Of a stretch of 64,000 nucleotides of DNA, positions 43,332 to 52,565 are shown piece after piece (the first letter of the stretch is position 1; the number at the start of each line of letters is the position of its first letter). The position numbers and the translations under genes are program-made. The notes under the pieces were generated by a model. It had not been told where the DNA came from and did no database searches. It saw nothing but the letters and a program-made list of their open reading frames with translations. The DNA is taken from assembly GCF_030269125.1 (NCBI RefSeq), contig NZ_BSSM01000001.1, positions 310,001-374,000 on the forward strand, in the 5' to 3' direction. Origin of the DNA: Streptomyces hygroscopicus subsp. hygroscopicus. Lineage in GTDB: Bacteria > Actinomycetota > Actinomycetes > Streptomycetales > Streptomycetaceae.

Positions 43332-45158
43332 TTGCGCGAGTTCACCAACCCGCCTCTCACGTCGGCACCGCCGGTGGGTGGTCTGGCCGATGTGGTCTTC
43401 GAGCACGCCCTGGCGGATCCGGGGCGTGTCGCCCTCGGCCGCAAGGACGCCGCCGGAGAGTGGCGCGACGTGACCTCCGCCGAGTTCCGTGACGAGGTCC
43501 TCGCCCTGGCCAAGGGCCTGCTGGCGAGCGGGGTCCGGTTCGGCGACCGGGTCGCGATCATGTCCCGCACGCGCTACGAGTGGACGCTGTTCGACTTCGC
43601 CCTGTGGACGATCGGCGCCCAGGTGGTGCCGGTCTACCCCACGTCGTCGGCCGGGCAGTGCTTCTGGATGCTGCACGACGCCGAGGTCACCGCGGCGGTC
43701 GTGGAGCACGAGGACCACGCGATGACTATCGCCACGGTGATCGGCCGGCTGCCGCGGCTGCGCCAGCTGTGGCAGCTGGACGCGGGCTGCGTGCAGGAGC
43801 TGTACGACGCCGGCGCCCACCTGGACGACGAGGTCGTGCACCGGCACCGCCAGGCCGTCACCCCGGACTCGGCGGCCACCGTCATCTACACCTCGGGCAC
43901 CACCGGCCGCCCCAAGGGCTGCGTGCTCTCGCACGGGAACTTCATGTTCGAGGCGGACAGCGTGGTGGGCCGCTGGGAGCCGGTGTTCCACTCCAAGCGC
44001 GGCGACGAGGCCTCCACCCTGCTGTTCCTGCCGCTCGCCCATGTCTTCGGGCGCATGGTGGAGGTCGCCACGATCCGGGGCCGGGTGCGCCTCGGCCACC
44101 AGCCGCAGCTGAACGCGGCCGCCCTGCTGCCCGACCTCCAGGCGTTCAAGCCGACGTTCATCCTGGCGGTGCCCTACATCTTCGAGAAGGTGTTCAACGC
44201 CTCCCGGCGCAAGGCGGAGAAGGAGGGCAAGGCGGCGCCGTTCGAGAAGGCGGTCGATGTCGCGGTGCGGTACGCGGAGGCCGTCGAGGCGAAGGCGTGG
44301 GGACTCGGGCCGGGGCCGTCGGCCGGCCTCCGGATGCAGCACCAGCTGTTCGAGAAGCTGGTGTACGCGAAGGTCCGCGCCGCGATGGGCGGCCGGATCC
44401 GCAACGCCATGTCCGGCGGCTCGGGCATGGACCGCCGGCTCGGGCTGTTCTTCGCGGGCGCGGGCGTGCAGATCTACGAGGGCTACGGCCTGACCGAGTC
44501 GACGGCCGCGGCGACCGCGAACCCGCCCGAGCGCACCCGGTACGGCACCGTCGGCCAGGCGATCCCCGGGACGACCGTGCACATCGCGGACGACGGCGAG
44601 GTCTGGCTGTACGGCGGGAACGTCTTCCAGGGCTACCTGAACAACCCGAAGGCGACCGACGGGTCGCTGCACGACGGCTGGCTTGCCACCGGCGACCTCG
44701 GCTCCCTCGACGACGACGGCTATCTGACGATCACCGGCCGCAAGAAGGAGATCCTCGTGACCTCCGGCGGCAAGAGCGTCTCGCCCGGCGTGCTGGAGGA
44801 GCGGGTGCGCGATCATCCGCTGGTCAGCCAGTGCATCGTGGTCGGCAACGACCGCCCCTACGTCGCGGCCCTGGTCACGCTCGACCACGAGGCCGTCGAG
44901 CACTGGCTGCAGATGCGCGGCAAACCGGCGATGGCGCCCGCGCGGCTGGTGCGGGACCCGGATCTGGAGGCGGAGGTGCGGCGCGCGGTGGTCGCCGCGA
45001 ACACGCTGGTCTCCCAGGCCGAGTCGATCCGCACGTTCCGGATACTGGCGCAGCCGTTCACCGAGGAACAGGGGCTGCTGACACCGTCGTTGAAGCTGAA
45101 GCGGAAGGCGATCGAAAAGGCGTACGAGCGCGAGGTCGAGGCTCTGTACAGATCCTGA
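43332..45158 (+). CDS. Long-chain fatty-acid--CoA ligase (AMP-binding)
   Basis: 608 residues, TTG start. It adenylates a fatty acid and forms the acyl-CoA thioester. AMP-binding P-loop VIYTSGTTGRPKGCVLSHGN (about 182-201), GYGLTESTAA (about 385), TGDLGSLDDDGYLTITGRKK (about 455-475), and the catalytic-lysine hinge TPSLKLKRKAIEKAY near the C-terminus are all present. The order matches FadD15-type enzymes of actinobacteria. A TetR-like palindrome lies about 170 bases upstream. Cytosolic or membrane-peripheral; supports fatty-acid uptake, beta-oxidation or lipid synthesis. Confidence 0.95.
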   Translation: MREFTNPPLTSAPPVGGLADVVFEHALADPGRVALGRKDAAGEWRDVTSAEFRDEVLALAKGLLASGVRFGDRVAIMSRTRYEWTLFDFALWTIGAQVVPVYPTSSAGQCFWMLHDAEVTAAVVEHEDHAMTIATVIGRLPRLRQLWQLDAGCVQELYDAGAHLDDEVVHRHRQAVTPDSAATVIYTSGTTGRPKGCVLSHGNFMFEADSVVGRWEPVFHSKRGDEASTLLFLPLAHVFGRMVEVATIRGRVRLGHQPQLNAAALLPDLQAFKPTFILAVPYIFEKVFNASRRKAEKEGKAAPFEKAVDVAVRYAEAVEAKAWGLGPGPSAGLRMQHQLFEKLVYAKVRAAMGGRIRNAMSGGSGMDRRLGLFFAGAGVQIYEGYGLTESTAAATANPPERTRYGTVGQAIPGTTVHIADDGEVWLYGGNVFQGYLNNPKATDGSLHDGWLATGDLGSLDDDGYLTITGRKKEILVTSGGKSVSPGVLEERVRDHPLVSQCIVVGNDRPYVAALVTLDHEAVEHWLQMRGKPAMAPARLVRDPDLEAEVRRAVVAANTLVSQAESIRTFRILAQPFTEEQGLLTPSLKLKRKAIEKAYEREVEALYRS

Positions 45159-45245
45159 CATCCCGGGCGGGTCAGGAATGTATCGCGGTGTGTGATCGTT
45201 GACGATGGAGTCCCACGTCGTCGACAAGCGAAGGATCACCAGCTC

Positions 45246-46082
45246 GTGAGCAGCAAGGTCCCCCCGATCATCCTCAACAACGGCGTCGAGATGCCCCAGT
45301 TGGGCTTCGGCGTGTGGCAGGTTCCGGACGACGAGGCCGAGCGGGCCGTCGGTACGGCGCTGGAGGCCGGGTACCGCAGCATCGACACGGCCGCGGTGTA
45401 CGGCAACGAAGAGGGCACCGGCCGGGCCATCGCGGCCTCCGGTCTGCCCCGCGAGGAAATCTTCGTCACCACCAAGCTCTGGAACAGCGACCAGGGGTAC
45501 GACGCGACACTGCGTGCCTTCGACACGTCGCTCGGCAAGCTGGGGCTCGACCATCTCGACCTGTATCTGATCCACTGGCCGCTGCCGGCGCGGGACCTGT
45601 ACGTCGACACGTACAAGGCGCTGGAGAAGCTGTACGCCGACGGGCGGGTCCGGGCCATCGGTGTCTCCAACTTCCTGCCGGAGCACCTTCGGCGGCTCGC
45701 GGAGGAGACGTCCGTGATCCCCGCGGTCAACCAGATCGAACTGCATCCGCACCTTCAGCAGCACGCGGCGCGGGAGTACCACGAGGAGCAGGGCATCCGC
45801 ACGGAGGCCTGGTCGCCGCTCGGGCAGGGCAAGGGCCTGCTGGAGGTGCCGGCGATCGTGGCGATCGGGCAGAAGCACAACCGCACTCCCGCACAGGTGG
45901 TGCTGCGGTGGCACATCCAGCAGGGCACGATCGTGATCCCGAAGTCCGTGACGCCGTCGCGGATCAAGGAGAACATCGAGGTGTTCGACTTCAGCCTGGA
46001 CGAGGAGGACCTGGCGGCGATCGGCGCGCTGAACGAGGACCGGCGGCTCGGTCCCGACCCGGCGACGTTCGACATGGGCTGA
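45246..46082 (+). CDS. Aldo/keto reductase
   Basis: 278 residues, NADPH-dependent carbonyl reductase of the AKR5-like type. The catalytic tetrad is visible: Asp and Tyr in IDTAAVYGNEEGTG, Lys in VTTKLWN, His in LYLIHWPLP. IPKSVTPSRIKENIEVFDF is the cofactor-binding segment. GTG 45246 is preferred, with GAAGGAT upstream; the longer ORF runs into the intergenic region. Substrate unknown. Confidence 0.95.
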   Translation: MSSKVPPIILNNGVEMPQLGFGVWQVPDDEAERAVGTALEAGYRSIDTAAVYGNEEGTGRAIAASGLPREEIFVTTKLWNSDQGYDATLRAFDTSLGKLGLDHLDLYLIHWPLPARDLYVDTYKALEKLYADGRVRAIGVSNFLPEHLRRLAEETSVIPAVNQIELHPHLQQHAAREYHEEQGIRTEAWSPLGQGKGLLEVPAIVAIGQKHNRTPAQVVLRWHIQQGTIVIPKSVTPSRIKENIEVFDFSLDEEDLAAIGALNEDRRLGPDPATFDMG

Positions 46083-46122
46083 CGCACGCGGCGGCGTGGG
46101 GAGCGCCGCGCGGGCGACGGTG

Positions 46123-46153
46123 CCGCGGTTCCCCAGGGCGCGGGGAACCGCGG
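46123..46153. terminator. Bidirectional terminator hairpin
   Basis: CCGCGGTTCCCC pairs perfectly with GGGGAACCGCGG (12 bp) around a 7-base loop, between the convergent aldo/keto reductase and the ABM-like gene. Confidence 0.85.
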
Positions 46154-46205
46154 GAGCCGGTCAGGACCGGACGCCGCGGACCGCGACGGCACGGCGGGGC
46201 CGCGG

Positions 46206-46817
46206 TCAGAGCGTGTGCGGGTCCGCGTGGATCACGTCGAACTCCTCCAGCGCCACCACCGTCACGTGCGCTTTCGCCGTGACGGACCGGCGGATGGCGG
46301 ACTGCGCGGCGCGGGACGCGGCCAGGGTGCGGTGGTCGGTGAACACCGTGCCCACGATGCCCCTGCCCCGGTCGCGGTCGAGGAACAGCGCCGCGCGGGC
46401 AAGCCCCTGCACCGTCTCCAGCCGCGGCAGCGCGGACGCGTGGAAGGTGTCGGCCAGCAGGTCCGCGTCCCTCGGGTCGAACTCCAGGCGGGCGACGCGC
46501 AGGGCGCCGCCCACCACCGGCCGGGGCAGCGCGTGGAAGACCGCGACGCGATAGTGCTCGACCGCCACCGACGCGGCGAACGGTTCCAGCAGGGCCGGGC
46601 GCCGCTCGCGCATGACCTCGTCGCTGTTGACCTGCGCCTCTTCGGACTCCCACCAGCTGACCGTGAGCAGCTTGCCCAGCTCACGGTCGACGAAGACGCC
46701 CGCACCCCGGTAGCCGGGCCGCTCCTCCAGCAGATCGTGGCCCTGGCTGTTCAGGACCCGCAGCGCCGAGTCCAGCAGGGCCGGATCCCCGGTCGCGTAC
46801 ACGGTGCGTACGAACAT
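46206..46817 (-). CDS. Protein with two antibiotic-biosynthesis-monooxygenase (ABM)-like repeats
   Basis: About 203 residues. The first half (MFVRTVYATGDPALLDSALR, PGYRGAGVFVDRE, TVSWWESEEAQVNSDEV) has the ferredoxin-like ABM pattern, and the second half (ALRVARLEFDPRDADLLADT, ARAALFLDRDRGRGIVGTVF) repeats it. No certain catalytic residue. Such proteins range from monooxygenases to simple small-molecule binders. ATG 46817 chosen. Confidence 0.68.
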   Translation of the reverse strand: MFVRTVYATGDPALLDSALRVLNSQGHDLLEERPGYRGAGVFVDRELGKLLTVSWWESEEAQVNSDEVMRERRPALLEPFAASVAVEHYRVAVFHALPRPVVGGALRVARLEFDPRDADLLADTFHASALPRLETVQGLARAALFLDRDRGRGIVGTVFTDHRTLAASRAAQSAIRRSVTAKAHVTVVALEEFDVIHADPHTL

Positions 46818-46973
46818 GAAGCCTCGCCTCCCGGGTGCGGATGACGCGGACCCCTCCCGTCCCTCCAGTCTCGCCATGGGCGCAAACCACCGCAATACGC
46901 ATGAGTTTCGCGCGTTCCCGGGCGCAGGGTTGACGCGCACATGGCACCTACGCCACCGTGGAGCCGCCCGGTA

Positions 46974-46986
46974 AGGAAAGTTTCCT
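46974..46986. promoter_or_regulatory. CsnR-type chitosanase operator
   Basis: AGGAAA-G-TTTCCT, a 13-bp palindrome 19 bases before the chitosanase start. It matches, as far as I recall it, the palindrome bound by the ROK-family repressor CsnR upstream of Streptomyces chitosanase genes. No ROK gene is present in the window. Confidence 0.65.
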
Positions 46987-47005
46987 AACAGAAGGGTCCC
47001 CCACA

Positions 47006-47701
47006 GTGCGTCTTCGATCACTGACCCTCGCCGCGGCCTCCGGGGCCGCCCTGCTCGCCGCCGGCCTCGTGCCCGCGCACGCGCTCGCGACCCCCGCGCC
47101 GAAGGCCGCCCAGGAGGGCTCGGTCAGCGCGGCCGACCTGCTCGCCAAGGTGAAGTCCTGCTCGCAGATCTCCAACGGCAAGTACAAGACCGACGACGAG
47201 ACCTCGGCCACGGTCCCGGTGTGCGGCAAGAACGGCGCGGTGTTCTGGAAGGCCGACATGGACATCGACTGCGACGGCCAGCGCACCACCGACTGCAACG
47301 AGGACCGCGACCCCTGGTACCAGGACGACACCGCCTTCCACCAGTCCGACGGCAAGCCGCTGAAGGCCGAGTCGCTGCCCTACGTGGTGGTGCCCAGCAC
47401 CAGCGGCATCTGGAACTACTCGAACGCCGGTATCAAGGGCGGCGGCGTGGTCGCCGTGATCTACGCCGGCAAGGTGGAGTACGCCGTCGTCGGCGACACC
47501 GGTCCCACGAAGATCATCGGAGAGGCGTCGTACGCCACCGCCAAGGCGCTCGGGATCGACCCCGACCCGGCGACCGGCGGCGCGGACTCGGGGGTGACCT
47601 ACATCCTGTTCAAGAACTCCAAGGTCTCCCCCATCGAGAGCCACAGCGCCGCCGTCTCCCTCGGCAATCAGCTGGCCCAGCAGTTCATAGCGAACAACTG
47701 A
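47006..47701 (+). CDS. Secreted GH75 chitosanase
   Basis: 231 residues, GTG start after GAAGGG. Signal peptide: positively charged start (MRLRSLT) then LAAASGAALLAAGLVPAHA, with probable cleavage near AHA/ALA at about 28-32. Mature domain carries the family motif FWKADMDIDCDGQRTTDC and GDTGPTKIIGEASYATAKAL typical of fungal-type GH75 chitosanases. It hydrolyses beta-1,4 links in chitosan outside the cell. A CsnR-like operator lies just upstream. Confidence 0.92.
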   Translation: MRLRSLTLAAASGAALLAAGLVPAHALATPAPKAAQEGSVSAADLLAKVKSCSQISNGKYKTDDETSATVPVCGKNGAVFWKADMDIDCDGQRTTDCNEDRDPWYQDDTAFHQSDGKPLKAESLPYVVVPSTSGIWNYSNAGIKGGGVVAVIYAGKVEYAVVGDTGPTKIIGEASYATAKALGIDPDPATGGADSGVTYILFKNSKVSPIESHSAAVSLGNQLAQQFIANN

Positions 47702-47714
47702 AGCCGCCACTACG

Positions 47715-48416
47715 TCAGTTGGGCTGACCCAACGGACGTACGACCACGGTGTTGACGTCGACCCCGGCCGGCTGCCGGATCGCCCAGACCACGGAGTCGG
47801 CGATCTGGCCGGCGGTCAGCAGGTGCCCCGGGGGCAGGCTGCCGTAGCCGTCCCAGAACGGGGTCTCCACCCGGCCGGGGGCGACCAGCGTCACCCCGAC
47901 ACCGAACTCGGTGACCTGGCGCCGGGTGTTCTCGGCAAGGCCCGTGACCGCCCACTTGGTGGCCCCGTAGAGGTTGCCGGGCGTGTTGACGAACCCGGCG
48001 ACGCTGCCGACGAGCACGATCCGGCCGCGGGTCTCCTTCAGCGCCTCGATCGAGGCGCGGACGAGCAGGGCCGGGCCGAGGACGTTGGTGAGGACCATCT
48101 CGGACCAGCCGGCCGGATCGCCCTCGGCTACGGAGTCGTGGGTGGCGACGCCCGCGTTGGCGACGACGGTGTCCAGCCGGCCGTACGCCTCGAGCGTGCG
48201 GTCGACCGCGTTCCGCACGTCGTCGTACACCGCCGCGTCACCCACGACCGTCCGCAGCGCCCCGGGATTCCCCAGGCTGTCGGCGAGGTCCCGCAGCCGC
48301 CGCTCCGTGCGGCCCGTGACGGTGACGCGGTGTCCCGCCTCCAGCAGTTGCCGGGCGACGGCCGCCCCGATGCCGCTGCCGCCGCCGGTGATGAGCGCGA
48401 CCGGAGAGTCGTTCAT
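47715..48416 (-). CDS. Short-chain dehydrogenase/reductase
   Basis: 233 residues, classical SDR. TGGGSGIGAAVARQLLEAGH binds NAD(P), VANAGVA is the NNAG equivalent, and the catalytic Ser (LVGSVAGF) and YGATK (Tyr and Lys) are present. Convergent with the chitosanase (13 bases between stops). Physiological substrate not inferable. Confidence 0.94.
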   Translation of the reverse strand: MNDSPVALITGGGSGIGAAVARQLLEAGHRVTVTGRTERRLRDLADSLGNPGALRTVVGDAAVYDDVRNAVDRTLEAYGRLDTVVANAGVATHDSVAEGDPAGWSEMVLTNVLGPALLVRASIEALKETRGRIVLVGSVAGFVNTPGNLYGATKWAVTGLAENTRRQVTEFGVGVTLVAPGRVETPFWDGYGSLPPGHLLTAGQIADSVVWAIRQPAGVDVNTVVVRPLGQPN

Positions 48417-48494
48417 CGCTTCCCCCTCGGATGTCGTCGGACGAGGGGGAAGTCCACCACGTGAAGCACTCTCGAAGTCAAGCGCTCCGCGCGG

Positions 48495-49463
48495 TCAGGA
48501 CGGGCGTACGGCCGTGTACACCGTGTGGGCGGACAGCACGAAGACGTCCGGCCGCTGGTGGACGCTCGCGGGGTCGGCGGGGTCCAGGAGCCGGTCGAGG
48601 GTGTCCCGGTCCTCGGCGGTGAGGCCGTCGGCGAGGCCCTCGCGCAGGCGGGTGAGGGAGGCGGTGACGTAGGCGCGGGTCCGGTCGTCGGCCGGGGCGG
48701 GCAGGTCGAGCAGGAAGCTGCGGGTGCCGGTGTGCCGCAGACCCGCGGCGGTCAGCAGCACCGGCCAGTCCTCGGTCTCGGCGACGGAGCCGGGCAGTTC
48801 GGCGCGCATGCGGGTGAACCACTCCTCCTCCAGCGCGTCGATCCGCGCCTGGAGTCCGGGGCGGCCGATGCCGAGGTCCCGGGGCAGGAAGCGGGAGGGC
48901 AGGCCGCCTTCGAGCAGGGCCAGGGTGCCGCCGGGGGCGAGCCGCTGCGCGAAGGCGGTGAGCGCGGCCCGCTGGTCGCCGAGGTGGTGCAGGCTGCGGC
49001 TCGCCCACAGCAGGTCGGCCGGCTTCTCCAACCCGTCGAGCACGTCCGGGAGTTCACCGGCGAGGGTGCCGAAGCGGTCCGCGAAGCCCTGGCGGCCGGC
49101 GCGGGCTCGGGCCCGGTCGAGGAGCGGCGCGGTGCCGTCCGCGGCGATGACCCGGGCGCCGGGGAAGGTCTCGGCGAACAGGCAGGAGAGGACCCCCGGC
49201 CCGCTGCCCGCGTCCACGATCAGTCCCGGCTCCGCGACCTCGTCCGCGAGCCAGGACAGTGCCTGCCGGTACAGCGGGGTGAACAGTTCGGCCTGGGCCT
49301 CCAAGAGGGGGGCCATCTCGTTCCAGTCGATGTCCGTGCCGTGACCGTGGCCGTGGCCGTGCTTATAACCGTGGCCGTGCTTGTGGCCGTGGCCGTCTCC
49401 CTGGTCCCGGCCCTGTCCGTCACCGTGTCCGTGGCCGTGATCGCTGTTGTGGTCGTGCGCCAT
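48495..49463 (-). CDS. SAM-dependent methyltransferase with a histidine-rich N-terminus
   Basis: 322 residues. The first ~43 residues contain about 13 His in an HGHGHG pattern with Asp and Lys, an obvious metal-binding or disordered tail (DHNSDHGHGHGDG, then HKHGHGYKHGHGHG). The methyltransferase domain follows: motif I LIVDAGSGPGVLSCLFAE (about 82-99), ADGTAPLL, and a class I Rossmann core to about 190. A C-terminal helical part is probably for substrate. Divergent from the PhyH gene. Could be a metal-responsive or metal-delivering methylase; substrate unknown. Confidence 0.85.
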   Translation of the reverse strand: MAHDHNSDHGHGHGDGQGRDQGDGHGHKHGHGYKHGHGHGHGTDIDWNEMAPLLEAQAELFTPLYRQALSWLADEVAEPGLIVDAGSGPGVLSCLFAETFPGARVIAADGTAPLLDRARARAGRQGFADRFGTLAGELPDVLDGLEKPADLLWASRSLHHLGDQRAALTAFAQRLAPGGTLALLEGGLPSRFLPRDLGIGRPGLQARIDALEEEWFTRMRAELPGSVAETEDWPVLLTAAGLRHTGTRSFLLDLPAPADDRTRAYVTASLTRLREGLADGLTAEDRDTLDRLLDPADPASVHQRPDVFVLSAHTVYTAVRPS

Positions 49464-49610
49464 GGTGGTCAGCCTCTCTTCCGGATGCCGTCAGGGTGCG
49501 ACGGCACACCGGGCGGGGGCCAGTTCCGTTGCCGACCCGGCAAATCCTCGGCGGGCCGGCCGGGAAAATCCGGATGCCCCGGGCCGCTCCCCTCGTCCAC
49601 CATCCTCCGC

Positions 49611-50375
49611 ATGGGCAACGACATGGTGGAACGGTTCATCGCCGACGGGTTCGTGAAGATCGAGGGCGCGGTGCCGCCCCGGGTCGCCGAGGACTGCGCA
49701 CGGCTGCTGTGGCGGGAGACGGGGTACGACCCGGAGGACCCCGGCACCTGGAGGGAACCGGTGGTGCGGATCGGCGGCATGGCGCAGGGACCGTTCGCCG
49801 CCGCCGCCAACTCCCCCGTCCTGCATGAGGCGTTCGACCTGCTGGTGGGTGAGCGGCGGTGGCTGCCGCGGTACTCGCTGGGCACGTTCCCGCTGCGCTT
49901 CCCGCACCCCGACGAGCCGGGCGACGCCGGCTGGCACATCGAGGGCAGCTATCTGCCCAAGGGCGCGACCTGGTTCCACACCAACCTCCGCTCGCGGGAC
50001 CGGGCGCTGCTGATGCTGTTCCTCTTCAGCGAGGTGACCGAGGAGGACGCCCCGACGCGGATCCGGGCCGGCTCGCACCTGGACGTGCCGCCGATCCTCG
50101 AACCGTACGGCGAGGCCGGCGTCTCGGGACTGGAGATCGCCCCCGCGCTGGCCACGGCGAGCGGGCACCGGCCGCTCGCCCTGGCCACCGGCCGCCCCGG
50201 CGATGTCTATCTGTGCCATCCGTTCCTGGTGCACGCGGCGCAGCCGCACCACGGCACCCGGCCGCGCTTCATGGCGCAGCCGCCGCTGGAGCCGGCGGTG
50301 CCGTACGAGCTGGAGCGGCCGGACGGGGCGTACTCGCCGGTGGAGTCGGCCATCCGCCGAGGGCTCGGGCGATAG
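49611..50375 (+). CDS. Phytanoyl-CoA dioxygenase (PhyH) family Fe(II)/2-oxoglutarate oxygenase
   Basis: 254 residues. Iron ligands are suggested by WHIEGSY (His and acidic residue, about 103-105) and CHPFLVHAAQPH (second His), with R of TRPRFMAQPP for 2-oxoglutarate. PhyH family enzymes hydroxylate or halogenate diverse substrates. ATG 49611 lacks a clear ribosome binding site; ATG 49623 is an alternative. Divergent from the His-rich methyltransferase and convergent with the next methyltransferase. Confidence 0.85.
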   Translation: MGNDMVERFIADGFVKIEGAVPPRVAEDCARLLWRETGYDPEDPGTWREPVVRIGGMAQGPFAAAANSPVLHEAFDLLVGERRWLPRYSLGTFPLRFPHPDEPGDAGWHIEGSYLPKGATWFHTNLRSRDRALLMLFLFSEVTEEDAPTRIRAGSHLDVPPILEPYGEAGVSGLEIAPALATASGHRPLALATGRPGDVYLCHPFLVHAAQPHHGTRPRFMAQPPLEPAVPYELERPDGAYSPVESAIRRGLGR

Positions 50376-50435
50376 CGCAGGCGGCAGCGGCAGCCCACCG
50401 AAGCCCCCGCGCCCGCCCGCACCCGCCAGGGCCCG

Positions 50436-51176
50436 TCAGGGTTTACGGAAGGCGTGCAGGGTGAACGTCGGGTCCGCGCGCGGGCGGTCCTGGTCCGGGA
50501 GCGCGGCGAGCCGGGCGGAAAACGTCTCCCTGCGGGGATCGCCGGGCGGCAGCTGGCTGAACCAGCCCCGGTGCAGATCGTCGATGGTGCTGCGGGGGCT
50601 GCGGCCCTGGCCGACGCCGCGGAACGCGGAGTGCCCCGCGGGCCCGAGTCCGTGCCGGGCGGCGTGCGCCGCGACGAGGGCGGCGGCGTCCGCGGCCGGG
50701 CGGATCGGGCGGTCGGCGAGGGCGGCCTCGATGTCGCTGCCCACGTCGTGCGCGGCGGCCTTGTCGACGGTGGTGACGTACACCCCGCCGGGTCTGAGGA
50801 CGCGGGCGCACTCGGCGATGACGGCACGCAGATCGTCCGGGTCGGTCAGCAGATGGAGCAGCCAGACGCTGATGACGGAGTCGAAGGTGGCGGCCGGGAA
50901 GGGCAGTCGGCGGCTGTCGGCGCGGACGACCGCGCCGGGCAGGCGGACGGCGGCCCTGCGGATCATGCCGGGGGCGAGGTCCGCGCCGGTCACCCGGAGC
51001 GCGGGGCGGGCCGCGGCGAGCCGGCGGGTGACGATGCCGGTGCCGCAGGCGAGGTCGAGGAGGCGGCCTGGGCGGTCGGGTATCAGGTCGAGGACGGCGG
51101 CCGCGGCGGCTTCGGCGCGGGCCTCGCCGCCGCGTGACGCGTCGTAGACACGGGCTTCCTTGTCGTAGTCCAGCAC
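50436..51176 (-). CDS. Class I SAM-dependent methyltransferase
   Basis: 246 residues, GTG start. Motif I LLDLACGTGIVTRRLA (about 39-54), acidic ADLAPGM, post-I RADSRRLPF and ECARVLRPGGVYVTTVD: a UbiE/Methyltransf_11-type small-molecule methylase. Starts 5 bases after the pterin dehydratase stop, so probably co-transcribed with it. Substrate unknown. Confidence 0.92.
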   Translation of the reverse strand: MLDYDKEARVYDASRGGEARAEAAAAAVLDLIPDRPGRLLDLACGTGIVTRRLAAARPALRVTGADLAPGMIRRAAVRLPGAVVRADSRRLPFPAATFDSVISVWLLHLLTDPDDLRAVIAECARVLRPGGVYVTTVDKAAAHDVGSDIEAALADRPIRPAADAAALVAAHAARHGLGPAGHSAFRGVGQGRSPRSTIDDLHRGWFSQLPPGDPRRETFSARLAALPDQDRPRADPTFTLHAFRKP

Positions 51177-51181
51177 AACGC

Positions 51182-51487
51182 TCAGTGTGCGCCGTGGCCT
51201 TGGGCGATGTCCTCCACTCTGCGGGCGAGCGTGAAGTCCTTCCCGGTGAGCGCCCCGCCGGCGCTGTGGGTGGTGATGGCGAGCGCCACCGAGTGGTAGC
51301 CGAGGGTGCAGTCGGAATGGTGGTCCAGCTCGTCCTGGATGCCCGCGATGTGCATGACCAGGGTGGCCGCGGCGAAGTGCGAGGCGAGCCGGTAGGTGCG
51401 GGTGAGCCGGCCGCCGTCCGCGGACCAGCCGGGGAGTTCGGCGAGCCGGTCCTCGATCTCCTTCTGCGACAGCGGTGCGACGGCCAT
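51182..51487 (-). CDS. phhB: Pterin-4a-carbinolamine dehydratase
   Basis: 101 residues, full length for the family. The motif DELDHHSDCTLGYHSVALAI (the family's HHP-type histidines, here HHS) and the start PLSQKEIEDRLAELPGWSAD identify it. It dehydrates 4a-hydroxytetrahydrobiopterin, recycling pterin for aromatic amino acid hydroxylases. No hydroxylase gene is visible nearby. AGGGAGA precedes ATG 51487. Confidence 0.92.
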   Translation of the reverse strand: MAVAPLSQKEIEDRLAELPGWSADGGRLTRTYRLASHFAAATLVMHIAGIQDELDHHSDCTLGYHSVALAITTHSAGGALTGKDFTLARRVEDIAQGHGAH

Positions 51488-51639
51488 GGCACGGTCTCCC
51501 TTCGGGGTGGGGCGGAAGTCTGCGCTCAGCCTGCCACGCGCCGGGCCGGGACAGCCGGGCGACGCGTCATGGGCGCGTCCTCGGCGCGTCCGCGGGTGCG
51601 AGGTCGTTGTGGCGGACACTCCTCGTTTAGGGTCGAGGT

Positions 51640-52470
51640 ATGACCATGGTCGCCACCGAAGCTTCCGTGTCCGCCGCCGCACCCGACACCAGGGGGGTGG
51701 GTCCGCTGCTCCGTGCCTGGCGTGAGCGGCGCCGCATCTCCCAGCTGGAGCTGGCCCTGCGGGCCGACTCCTCCGCCCGGCACATCAGTTTCGTGGAGAC
51801 CGGCAGGTCCCGGCCGAGCGAGGAGATGGTGCTGCGGCTCGCCGAGCATCTGGACGTCCCGGTGCGGGAGCGCAACGCCCTTCTCCTGGCCGCCGGTTAC
51901 GCCCCGCGCTACCCGGAGACCCCGCTGGACGATCCCGCGCTCGACGCCCTGCGCGACGGGATGGAGCGGCTCATCCAGGGCTACGAGCCGTACCCGGCGC
52001 TGGTGGTCGACGCCGGGTACACGGTCGTCGCCGCCAACCGGGGGATCACCATGCTGCTGGACGGCGTGCCGGAGAAGCTGTTGCAGCCGGCGCCGAACGC
52101 GATGCGCCTGACGCTGCACCCCGAGGGGCTCGCGCCGCGGATCCGGAACCTCCGGGAGTGGCGCGGGCATCTCGTGGCGCAGATGGAGCGTCAGCTCGCG
52201 CTGCACCGCTCGGACCAACTCCGCGCTCTGTACGAGGAAGTGACGGCATATCCGGTCGCCGGAGACGCGCCGGGCGAGGAACCGGAAGAGCCGGTGCCGT
52301 ACTTCGCGCTGCCGATGCGGATCGAGCACGAGGGCCGCATCCTGTCGTTCGTGTCGTCCATCTCCACCTTCAACACCCCGATGGACGTCACCGTCGCCGA
52401 ACTGGCGATCGAGACCTTCCTGCCGGCCGATCCGGCGACCGCCAAGTTCCTCCACGGACTGGAGGGTTGA
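51640..52470 (+). CDS. XRE regulator with MmyB-like C-terminal domain
   Basis: 276 residues. HTH: LLRAWRERRRISQLELALRA, RHISFVETGRSRPSEEMVL. The C-terminal MmyB/MLTR-like domain (about 100-270: YPALVVDAGYTVVAANRGI, NAMRLTLHPEGLAPRIRN) typically binds fatty acids or similar ligands. Common stand-alone regulator in Streptomyces, often of a neighbouring SDR or oxidoreductase gene. Divergent from the pterin dehydratase gene. Confidence 0.93.
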   Translation: MTMVATEASVSAAAPDTRGVGPLLRAWRERRRISQLELALRADSSARHISFVETGRSRPSEEMVLRLAEHLDVPVRERNALLLAAGYAPRYPETPLDDPALDALRDGMERLIQGYEPYPALVVDAGYTVVAANRGITMLLDGVPEKLLQPAPNAMRLTLHPEGLAPRIRNLREWRGHLVAQMERQLALHRSDQLRALYEEVTAYPVAGDAPGEEPEEPVPYFALPMRIEHEGRILSFVSSISTFNTPMDVTVAELAIETFLPADPATAKFLHGLEG

Positions 52471-52565
52471 CGATCCTGTGATCTTCGCTTCCGCTCGATC
52501 CGCTGTGCGAAACGGAGTCCCGTGACAGACTGCTGCGCGCCGAAGACGGCAGGGGAGGGCGTGGC

